NCBI GenBank assembly: GCA_036852015.1 | Contig: JAANDG010000435.1 | Span: forward strand, 1-64,000 | Length of the DNA stretch: 64,000 nt | Reading direction: 5' to 3' | Origin: Pelodera strongyloides | Taxonomy: Eukaryota > Nematoda > Chromadorea > Rhabditida > Rhabditidae | In this document: piece by piece, positions 48,301-57,999 of the stretch | How positions within the stretch are numbered: the stretch's first letter is position 1 | Layout of the letters: every line of letters starts with the position of its first letter | Program-made: the position numbers and the translations under genes | The notes under the pieces: model-generated | Databases searched by the model: none | The model's input: only the letters and a program-made list of their open reading frames with translations | Told to the model about the DNA's origin: nothing

Positions 48301-51300
48301 GGTTTAGGTAAGTAAGCGGCTGCCTCTTTTGTCTCCGGATTGTTTGCCATGTTTTCCTTATACTATTTACATTATTTTCCGTTACACTTGTACCGTTTGT
48401 ACCTGTGGCTAGTATTCCAAATTTACTTTCAGGAAACTCTCGAACAACGGTGATTCTGTGTGCGTCGCCTGCTCGATACAATGAAGATGAGACACGGAGT
48501 ACGCTGCAATTTGGAGCTCGGTATGGTTTACTGATTTTAAAGCAGTGCGACACGTGTTTTTGGAACATATGAAAATTTACATACATTTATACATTTACAT
48601 TTATACATACATATACATTTATGTTGTTCTAATTCACTCTTGTGTATATATCCTTACTTGTATTCTTTTGTACAGTATAAGTATAGTTATGTTTGCTCAA
48701 GCGTTTTCTTTCCAGAGCCAGAACTATCAAGAACGTGGTTGCAGTTAATGAGGAATTATCGCCAGACGAGTGGAAATTACGGTGTGAAAAGGAGAAGGAA
48801 AAGGTATTTAAGGATTGCTAACTTGGCGATGAGTTAGGTTTACTTCAATCCCTATTAGGTTAGGGTGTATGTAGGCGCGATATATGTATATCTAGGGTAG
48901 GCGCTGTAGTGTCTACTAATGTATACAGTAGAAACTAGAAACTAAGGGCGAATATGCCCAGCGACCCCCGTCGTACCCGATATTAAAGCGAAATACCGGC
49001 CGGTTTTTGAAACGCATCTCAAGTACTTGCGTTTCTATGCATTTATGCAACGTGGGGTCTAATTGGGGTCTAGTTTTTATTCTAATTTTTGCTCATTTGC
49101 CTATGCTGCATAAGAAAGCAGTTGTACGCAGTGCGTTTCAAAAACCGGCCGGTATTCCGCTTTAAACGTGTTTTCGCAGGTTTCCACCCTCTATGCTTCT
49201 GTGGCCGCTGCTATGTCTGAATTGGAGAAATGGAGGAAAGGGGAGAAGGTTCCAGAATGGGAATGGGTCAAGGACACGCCAAAACGAGGTGAGCTTGAAT
49301 CGCTGAATAGTTTATTGAACATAGAAAATAGAAGAACGCACATGGCCCGCGGTTTCGGTTACCCTAACATTTTTTTCCTTACTACAGCCTTTTAGATATA
49401 TGGTTCCGTGCCAAATCTGCATTTTGTGTTGTGTTATTGTAGTGATTTTCACTAGTATAAAGCAGGTAGCGTTGTGTGCTAAAAATTTTGTAGAGTGCTT
49501 AGTCTTCTGCGACTACGCTGCCTAGTGTTTCCAATTGGACATTGCACTTTTCTTCTTTATTATGTTTTTGTGAGGAGTTGACTTCGTTGTGTATCAAAAA
49601 CTGAAAGGAAGTACTAAGTACCAATATATAAAAACGGCCATCTCGTTGTTTTAGTGTCTCCCACCCCATCGATTGAATCGACATGGAGTAGTTGGTCACG
49701 GATGTCTAGTGATCGTTCGGTGACTCCTTTGTCATCCAGGTCTGGCTCGATGCCCGATGTTGAAAGGGAGAGGAAGTTAGTTTTGTGGCCATGTTTTGAT
49801 ATTTTAGGTGAAATTTCCAACGTTCGTGATTTGTAATATGAAATTGAACATTGATAAATGGTAAACACTTTTTGTTGTATTAACTAGTTAGCTAATTTAA
49901 TTTTGGCATAATTACAGTATTAATATTGCAAATTTGGTTAATTGTTTGTTATGTGTTAACACCGTATAACAACCAATTTTTGAAACGTTTCGGACGTCTG
50001 CTTTCCCATTTATTGTTTTTAAAGTCAAAGAGTGACGAGTCTGTGAGGTTTTCTAACCCACGTAATGTGAGGGAATGCAGTTGTACAGAATGCGTTTCGA
50101 AACACGGCAGGTATGTTAAGCTACCTACTACCTTTGTTTAACTTAACTATGTTCAGATTGGAATCTGAAATTGCAAAGTTACACGAACAGATGGACGATA
50201 AAGATGATGAGATCCAGACGGTGAGCCAGAAACTGGAACAACACAAACAACAGGTAATTGCTTACTGTATTGTTATGTCAGCTTCATTGAATGTTGGGAT
50301 ATCATAGTTTACGGCATATTACTGTATATTACGGCAGGCTGCATAGCGTACTGTATACTAGATATATTGCAGTTACAATAGTGTGAAAATTTGTTGTCAC
50401 GTAAGGTAAATAGCCTGTCCATGTATGCGATTCGCACTTGCGAAAATGACAAGTGCCTGTCCATGTTCAGGCCATTTTAAATGAATGTCAAATGCCTACC
50501 GTAACCCATGCGAATAGCGCATTTGACATGGTCCTGCAACGAAAGTGTATCAGATCCATACTATTTGAAATAGATCCGTACTATTTGGAATAGATCCGTA
50601 CTAGATCCACAATCGCTGCGGGACCTTGTCATTTACATTGACTCGAAATTTGACAGACATTTGTCATTTTCGCAAAGGCCAATCACATACATGGAGCGTT
50701 GGCTGCGTTTATGTTTTTGTCAATAATTCCGAAATGTCGTGGTAGCCATGTCTCGGATTGTGAATCTGCCTCTATGTAATCGTAATCGTAAGCTTTCATG
50801 TAGTTGACCGGTACCGAAGTGCAAATTGCCTTCCTGAGAAACGAGCTGCATCTCAGTAAGGAAACAAATATATCTTTGGAGCAGGAACTTCAGAGACACA
50901 TTGCTGGATTAAATGAGGTTAGTATGTTTCTATCGTAACATGTTTATTCCATTCAAAAGTGCCATTATCTTTGCTGATTCACTGTTTTCATTCAGAGTTC
51001 ATTGAAAACGAATGTGTGCGAATGTTTCCTATTGTGCCGTACCATTGGTTTCTAGTTTCGCAACGTTTTTGGGAATAAAGAGGTATACAAAATATGTTTC
51101 TAGGCACGAACCGAGCTGGAAAAAGTTTCTGTCAAATGTGAGGAAAAAGAGCGAGTATTGTGCGATAAGAACAATGAGATTATCACTTTACTTAAGGAGA
51201 TGAGGACTCTATCCGCCCAAACACAGGTCAGTATGTGCTTAGTGAACCCTTTTGAAATAGTTAATCTACAAATGTTTATTGAAAAAAAATGATGTTGCGC

Positions 51301-54300
51301 CTCTTGAGTATGAAGAGTCGGCTGCGTTCACTTTTGTTCGCCGAGTCTTGCTACCTCGTTTTGTGGCAAGATTCCAACGATTTTTCGGCAAGATTTTTTC
51401 TGGCAGGAATCCTAAAACACGTTCGATTTTAAAGCGGTATGTCAACTGTACAAAAGTTATTAGTTAACATTTCCAGGTGGCCGCCAAAAAGGAATCCTGT
51501 GAGCAAGTAGATGAGCTCATCAGAAAGGTACAGGAGCTCGAGGCTGAAGTGGATCAAGGGAGGATGGCTCGCCAGCAAGTGAGTGAACTTCAAATTTACT
51601 TTTTATGACCATTCTTGGTTCAGTTCATTTTCACCACCGAATGGATTGCCCTTTCCACTTGTGTATCTCCTGAAACATAATCTGTTAGACAGACTCCGGA
51701 TTTCTAATTGATTTCGTATCCGTATCAATATGTGTGTCCTATACTTTTTAGAAACCAGAACTATTGAACAAAAGTAAAATATATTATACCAGCCGTTCGA
51801 AGAGACCTACGGGCTCTTCTCCGACTGGAGGAATAGGCCTTCGGCCGATTGTTTCCCTATTTAAAAAAGAATTGCTAGAATGTAAAAAGTTAACTATCGG
51901 CTCTTTCTCCTCCCTCACATTCACGCGTCTCTGATTGTGGAAGCGTATAATAATCAGTTTGGATCTCCACTCGACTAATGCTACTATGCAAATTTGCCAT
52001 TGAAGGTGTTGTATGTTGGGCAGAGGATTACCCTTGTGATAAGCTAGCATAGTTCAACAGGTAGAGCGTTGGACTATGAATCGAGCGGTTGTGCGCTGCT
52101 GTGGGTTCGAATCTCGCCAGCGGCAAAGATTTTGTACGCTCTATGCCAATAGAAAATTTTCTTCATGAACAGGTTTCGTTATGTTCACACAAACAAAAAA
52201 GTAAACTCTTCTCCTTTATATCTTACCAGTCGGCTACCGCCGCCTGAGGCGTCTTTCCAATATTCGATGATGGTCGCTATGTTTCACTGGGCTATATCTA
52301 TAAGTAGAGGCAACTCTTTCTCGCAAGAATAGTTTCCTGGGGAAAGAACTTAGTTTCTGTTGACTATATTTCTCCTAAATTGTCTGCAACTTGCTCTACT
52401 CTAGGACATCGAAAAAATTGCCAAAGCCTAAAAGCAGCTTAATATCGCGTGGCTGATACGCCGCAATGTTTCGCCGCAATGTATCCAAAGAGTCTCCAGT
52501 CTTTCTTTTTCTTTTTGAAACCCATACCAATATTGAACACGGGTTAGAACTTAGTTTCTGTTGACTATATTCCTCCTAAATTGTCTGCAACTTGCTGGAC
52601 TCGACCTCTACAATATCGAAAAAATTTCAAATCCTAAAAAAAGGAATGTGCCTGGATGATACGTCGCAATGTTTCGCCGCAATGTATCCAAAGAGTCTCC
52701 AGTCTTTCTTTTTCTTTTGAAACCCATACCAATATTGAACACGGGTTAGAACTTAGTTTCTGTTGACTATATTCCTCCTAAATTGTCTGCAACTTGCTGG
52801 ACTCTACCTCTACAATATCGAAAAAATTTCAAATACTAAAAAAAGGAATGTGCCTGGATGATAAGTCGCAATGTTTCGCTGGGCTATATAAGTTAGAAGC
52901 AAACATTTGTCTGAAGGAAATGGTTTCACTTTTGTTATTTTCCTTTTGAAACCTACACCAATATCAAACACGGGGATATAACTTAGTTTCTGTTGACTAT
53001 ATTCCTCCTAAATAAGGACCGGCGCCACGGGGAACATCAAGTTGAGCACACATCGATGCAATTGACAGGGTATTATTATAATTGCGAATCTGCTTCTTGA
53101 ATTGCATGGAACAGGGATCTCGGCCTACTTGCCGCACAATCGCTCGAACGATACCCCGCAAGCATTCTGTATATGGCAGCCTTTGTAGCGTTCACTGGGC
53201 GCTCCGCAGTGGAGGTGCCCTGCAGTGGGTGTTCTTTGAACTCTATCGCTCGGCATGTACTCCGCGCCCTTGGTGTCATGCAAACTTTTGTGTGGTGCTC
53301 ATGTGAGCGCTCCACAATGGCGTTGCACAGCAAGTGGATGTTCCTTGAACATTATCGCTCGGCCGATACTCCGCTTCCTTGGAGTATAATGCAACATTAT
53401 GTGAGGCATTCGTGTGAGCCATCCGCAATGGCGTTGGTGAGTCTATGCAGTGAGTATATGCAGTCTGCGAGTGCGTAGCTCAGGGCTGGATTCTCGTAGG
53501 TTGCTCAAGGTGAGGATAATCTCACGTTGAAGGCAATATGGAAAAGTTTTGTAAAATAAGAGTAAATAAAGCATTAGACGAAAAAAGCGTGATTTCAAGT
53601 TTTCAAAATTGGTCGTTCTTTGAGTTTTGTGCCGTGAGTTTTCTTTGAACCCTTTGTGCCGCAGAAACGCCCGAACGATACACCACACATATTCCACATA
53701 TGCAGCCTTTTTTGGACGTTTGTGAGAGGGGCGCTCGGGAAGTGAGATGGCTCAGTGCACGGGAACGTGAACTACTGAACCAATCCTACAACCTGAGCGT
53801 AACGCACATCATCCAAACACACAATCAATCAAACAAACAAACAAAGCTCCCAGCTTTATATAATAAGATTATATTTGCTTTTTTATTATTGGTGTCATTT
53901 CAGCTGCTAAAACACAATACGCTGCTTGGAAAGATGCTCGACAATAAAAAGAAGCATTTTCGAACTCTGCAGGAGGTAAAGTTGTTGTTTCTGTTGGTGG
54001 TCGTTTTTGCTATGTATTTTAGACGTTGCATGGCATCTTTTCTTTATTTTTCGTTTTTTTTTTGGCCAAAAACGATGTACCTGCTTCTGTTTGAATGTGC
54101 CTTCGGTGTTGTACAGTGGCTTCCGAACATTTTTTCATTTTTATTTATTGTTCATACGCATGTTCCAAGGGTTGTTAAAGCGGTATTGTACGTTGATTGT
54201 GAAACGTGTACTGGACAACTGCATTCTCGTTTATGATATGTATTATGTGCCCTTTCCGGCTCAGACGGGTACCGAAAATTTGCATATAAGACATTGGGGA

Positions 54301-54862
54301 TGCAGAATACGCTCAACCATATTACCTATTTAATTTGTACTGACTGTTACTGTTATCGTTCCAGGAATTTCGTGGGACCGTCGAGAAATCGAAAAATGAC
54401 CGTCAAAGATTTGAAGGCGAAATGGAAACTCTCAAGAAAATGGTCGATGTACGATGCGCTATGATGACGTCACCACGACCAGGCCCACAAATTGGTAGGA
54501 ACTCACTTTTCACAATTTCATTTTACTGTACGTGAGCGGCAATTGTGCGGCACTCTCATCTTTGATGTAAGCCTACTGTATCGTAAGATTAAGGTCCGCA
54601 ATAGATGTTATGCGAATACTATGCGAACACTAACAATTATGTATTAGTAGTTACTGATAAAGGACAACCAAATTACTTAACACCGAACATGCACACACAC
54701 ACACGTGCGCGCGCGGTATTATTAGCGTACATAGACACGCGTTTATGTTTGTGATATTTTTCAATAGTTTTTTTGTTTGTTTCAGTGAAGCCGATTCGCG
54801 GGGGCCATGTGTTCACCTCCCCTTTAAATCCGGGATTCATGTCGCCATTCAACAAGGAGTAA
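45312..54862 (+). CDS. unc-116: Kinesin-1 heavy chain (unc-116/KIF5 family)
   Basis: Plus-end microtubule motor. Nineteen exons join in phase to 677 codons: 45312-45371, 45652-45753, 46164-46325, 46669-46822, 47025-47168, 47474-47598, 47898-48002, 48174-48234, 48433-48520, 48716-48803, 49180-49288, 49655-49775, 50157-50253, 50804-50917, 51104-51226, 51477-51578, 53904-53975, 54365-54494, 54786-54862 (TAA). The motor is intact: P loop GQTSSGKT (97-104), SSRSH (213-217), DLAGSE (243-248), YRDSKLTR. Then a Ser/Thr-rich linker, [17 protein letters not shown] and coiled coil to about 640. The tail keeps the family pattern but with QIVKPIRGG where kinesin-1 usually has QIAKPIR. It is shorter than C. 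elegans UNC-116 (815 residues) and human KIF5B (963), the loss being in the stalk. The initiator follows a TTTCAG site by one base, so a trans-spliced leader is possible; a second in-frame Met lies ten codons later ([10 protein letters not shown]). Confidence 0.96.
47611..47880. repeat. ~140-bp tandem duplication in kinesin intron 6
   Basis: Two diverged copies share AGCATTTTGTTTCAAATGTA-like, TTATTTTGCCCAAAG and AGTTAAAATAGCCTCTA blocks. Together they make up most of the intron. No coding signal. Confidence 0.85.
48983..49165. mobile_element. TTAAAGCG-ended MITE in kinesin intron 10
   Basis: Ends TTAAAGCGAAATACCGGCCG and CGGCCGGTATTCCGCTTTAA are inverted; the body is closely related to the copy at 12807-12988. 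The right end lies 14 bases before exon 11, so the TTTTCGCAG acceptor sits just outside the element. Confidence 0.85.
50414..50698. mobile_element. Inverted-repeat element in kinesin intron 13
   Basis: About 35-base imperfect termini: CTGTCCATGTATGCGATTCG... at the left and the complementary ...AATCACATACATGGA at the right, each with an internal CGAAAATGACAA block. A 285-base MITE without coding capacity. Confidence 0.65.
51789..52230 (+). mobile_element. tRNA-derived SINE, copy 2, in kinesin intron 16
   Basis: Same order as the copy at 31404: CCAGCCGTTCGAAGAG head, two hairpins, a tRNA-like core (52043-52125) with GGGTTCGAATCTC B box, A-rich end and CTCTTCTCCTTTATAT. The anticodon-like loop reads CTATGAA here against CTGCGAA in copy 1. 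It has the same orientation as the kinesin gene. Confidence 0.75.
52348..53015 (+). repeat. Four-copy ~200-bp tandem repeat in kinesin intron 16
   Basis: Units begin ACTTAGTTTCTGTTGACTAT at about 52348, 52549, 52751 and 52981 and share TTGTCTGCAACTTGCT, TCGCAATGTTTCGC and CCAATATTGAACACGGG blocks. Units 2 and 3 are almost identical. The last is truncated. Confidence 0.9.
53150..53450 (+). repeat. Degenerate ~115-bp tandem repeat
   Basis: Diverged units share GCGCTCC(G/A)CA(G/A)TGG, TG(T/G)TC(T/C)TTGAAC, ATCGCTCGGC and ACTCCGC blocks near 53195, 53310 and 53420. The overlapping frames on both strands are repeat-driven. It precedes exon 17 in the same large intron. Confidence 0.6.
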
Positions 54863-56291
54863 TCTGATATGTTTCCTTCTTTACTTTGTTATTAATTCTT
54901 GCATATGAGACCGAGTGAGGCTATTGTGCAAACTTTTTGTCCTCGATTCTGGGTTTCCTATGTGCAAATAGTTATGCTTCTACATAGCGTATTACCTTGT
55001 TTCTTACGACATTTTGTAGTTATTTTCCATGCAGCATGTTTTGCCTTCTTATCTTACCGTAGTTTTGTTATTTTGTAGTGGTAGTACTTAAAATCAATAG
55101 GTAATAAGGTTCTTCGGCTAGCCTGTCAGCGTTGCCTATCCTCTGTTTCTCTAGTTTGATGAGATGTCTCTCCTACAGAGAGTTGAGGACCCAGTGGTCC
55201 TAGGCTAAAGGAGGGGAGGAGCTTCATGTCTTTATCTCTTTACCCCCTATTGCAAGTCCCCAATCACTCTGTATGTTTTCTCTGTCTCTGATTGGACTCT
55301 CCGCCTCCTCAAACTGTGAGACCCGCTCTCTCATACCCCTCTCCGCTGGGCCTCAACCCTTTTTATCATTTTCTGTTTCGCCGGTTCACTCGGAACGCTT
55401 CTACATTATCGATTTTTGTGATTGTAAATGATAATTTTGATAATGTATAGTTTGAGACAATTGTATATATGTACGGGCGGTGTGGTGTATCTACTATATC
55501 ATATCATGTGTACAAATTGATATATTGACAGATTTCTTACTTCATTGCTTGCTTTCTAATTACGAGTTAAACCTGATTACATACGAGTTTATATTGATTC
55601 CGGGTCCACTTTGGAGCACTTAATTTCTAGTTGTTTTGTGCCCTTCGTTTTGCTTTGTGAATAGCTTTTGCTGTTTTATTGTATGAAGCTTAAAAGAGTA
55701 GGGGCTACCGAAAACACTTCATGTTCTTTGATTTTTCGAATGGTTGTGGCCCTACTCTTTTAATATTTTTTTGTCTCAACACGGTCCTTTTTCCTATGAT
55801 AGAGTTTACTTAAAGTGTTATGCATCTACACATTGCTTTGTGACATATTTATCTTGTGAATTGGCGCGATTGTTTTAGCTCTTACATAATTTGCTTATTA
55901 TACTTCTTTGTAAATTGAAAGTAAAGATGTTGTACACAGTTGTTTGCATCTCCAATTATCTCAGAACTTGAACTTAGAACGTCGAAATATGACTTTGGTT
56001 TAGGGGGAGGGGACCCAAGTTTCGAATTTTATGAAGTGCTCACGATACCTACTCGAACGGATTGTCTCTTTTTTTAAAGCGAGATGATTCGGGGTTTTGA
56101 ACGTATTCTGAGCAATTACCCCATAAATTATGTGCAAATTTCTTCTCATTTATGATTTATGCCACAAGGAAGCAGCGTCGCATATTATATATGGAAGTGG
56201 AATTCTTCAGTAGATGTTTCACAAACCATGTATCATACTGCTTTAATACCGTACTGACAGTGAGATGTATTTCGTAATTTGCTTGTAGATA
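54863..56291. other. Gap between kinesin and ATP synthase epsilon
   Basis: Contains kinesin 3' untranslated sequence and a 74-base fold-back element at 55690-55763 (TTAAAAGAGTAGGGGC against GCCCTACTCTTTTAA). The 1.4-kb distance is long for a typical nematode operon. No coding region seen. Confidence 0.6.
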
Positions 56292-57055
56292 ATGGTCGCT
56301 TGGAGGGCAGCTGGTATTAACTACGTCCGTTATTCGCAGATCGCCGCTCAGGTGACCCGTGATTGCATGAAGGTTTGCATACAGTACTATTTTAATACCG
56401 TAAAGCAATCGTACACAGGATCGTGGAATTTGCACCGTGGTCACAGAAAACATCAAATGGTTTCCACCGACAACCACAATTTGGTGATCGGTCACGGACC
56501 ATTTGGCCACCACCTAGGGACCATGACCAGTTGACATGGGTTTTCGAGAAAAATTGGGAGGCCTCTAAACTATAAGTGTCCAATTCTTCCAAATCGCTTG
56601 GCCAATGTAAAAAAAAAATTGTAATGATGCTGCGCCAACCTCTCGCCGCGCACCTCGCCCAGCGGTCGCCGGGCTTGTCCAGTCTTTAGGGCGTACGGTT
56701 AGTCTTTAGGGCGTACGGTTAGTATCCTTGAGTGCGAACTAGTGCGCGAATTTGCCGCGCACATTTTTCAATCTGGTTCTGCATTGATTTTCGCCCAGTC
56801 GTCAGGATCTCGCAGAGAAAAAATTTTGCGCACGTTGAAGTTTTTGTTCGGTGGCAGATCACAGTTCAGTCAGACAATGTTACTTGGTATAATATGCCTT
56901 TCCCACACAAGTTTGTGCATTGATGTAATTTTCTAGTTTTCAAATTTGACTGATAATTACGTCGATTTTAGAAAGGAGTTGCTCCACAGCGTGCCAAGCC
57001 GACTCTCAAAATCACCAAGTGGGAAAATGGAAAGCCGGCCGCCAAGACCGAATAG
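56292..57055 (+). CDS. ATP synthase F1 subunit epsilon, mitochondrial
   Basis: Small subunit of the central stalk of mitochondrial F1Fo ATP synthase, binding gamma and delta in the matrix. Two exons join at a codon boundary: 56292-56372 (27 codons) and 56972-57055 (27 codons plus TAG), 54 residues, the expected size (human 51). The N-terminus MVAWRAAGINYVRYSQIAAQ matches the family signature (human [20 protein letters not shown]) and the C-terminal half is basic, with TLKITKWENGK. No cleavable targeting peptide, as usual for this subunit. A TTGTAG acceptor lies four bases before the ATG and could be a trans-splice site. AATAAA follows at 57076. In C. elegans R05D3.6, also an epsilon subunit, neighbours unc-116, as here. 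Confidence 0.95.
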
Positions 57056-57075
57056 AATGTATAGGAATAGATGAG

Positions 57076-57081
57076 AATAAA
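57076..57081 (+). terminator. Polyadenylation signal of ATP synthase epsilon
   Basis: AATAAA 20 bases after the stop codon, a close but common spacing in nematodes with short 3' ends. Confidence 0.7.
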
Positions 57082-57411
57082 TATTTAAAGAAGAATTATT
57101 CTATTGTCTCTACCGTATATGGCATGACAGATTTTGACAACATATTACAGATAGATCGATATATGCATTTTCATACGCGGTTATGCCAGGACAATTGTAA
57201 GAGCGTATGTGGATTGTTTTAGAATTTTGAACAGTGAAATTAGATTTTACATTAGGTCCATGGTGCACCTTGTCCTTTGCTACCACATTTTGTGCTCTAC
57301 GAAAAGAAGTTCATTGCTTGTATGCGAAAGACAGCCTTGTGGAGAAAGCACCGCAGACGAGCATGAAAACATGGAAGTGTGTGATAGTATAAACTAATTG
57401 ATGGCGTTCCT

Positions 57412-57964
57412 GAGGCCGTTTTCACCAACATTTACTTCTGTCGAAAAGGGTACTTCAGTCAAAAGCGCGCGGTACTTCCGTTTTCACCAACATTTACTTT
57501 TGTCAAAAAGGTACTTAGGTTAAGTACCATTTGAAAAAAACTGAAAGTAACCCAAAACTTCGGTTTTTTCTCCATTATGAGAGCTGATTGACTCAACTTC
57601 TTTAATAATTGTATGGTTTTATGGTAATGGTAAATAAACTTTGTAAACATTATATAAAAATGATTTCAGTTTTTGAATCACATTTCACATATTAATAAAG
57701 TACATACTTGATTACATACTTGATTATTTAGCTATTTCTTGTTCACATGGTAAATAACTTTAGCAATTACTTAGATGTATATCATATTCGTTTTAAAAAG
57801 TAATCTAACTGTTATCCAACGTGTTACTTCAAAAAAGGCAAATGTTGGTGAAATGCATCAAAAAGGGTGTTGCAGCGTAATTCAGTCAAAAATATCCTAA
57901 ACCTAAGTGCCTTTTTGACGGTCAAAATTTTTTGACGGAAGTAAATGTTGGTGAAAACGGCCTC
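57412..57964. mobile_element. 553-bp inverted-repeat element
   Basis: Termini GAGGCCGTTTTCACCAACAT at the left and the exact complement ATGTTGGTGAAAACGGCCTC at the right, extended by further inverted similarity (TTACTTCTGTC against GACGGAAGTAA). The left arm also contains a partial internal repeat (CCGTTTTCACCAACATTTAC at 57478). Non-coding; a large MITE. Confidence 0.85.
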
Positions 57965-57999
57965 TGGGCTGAGACACGGTACTAAATATAACATTCCAC

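Noticed and set aside
51012..51203. Plus-strand frame of 63 codons
   Set aside because: Out-of-frame shadow of kinesin exon 15.
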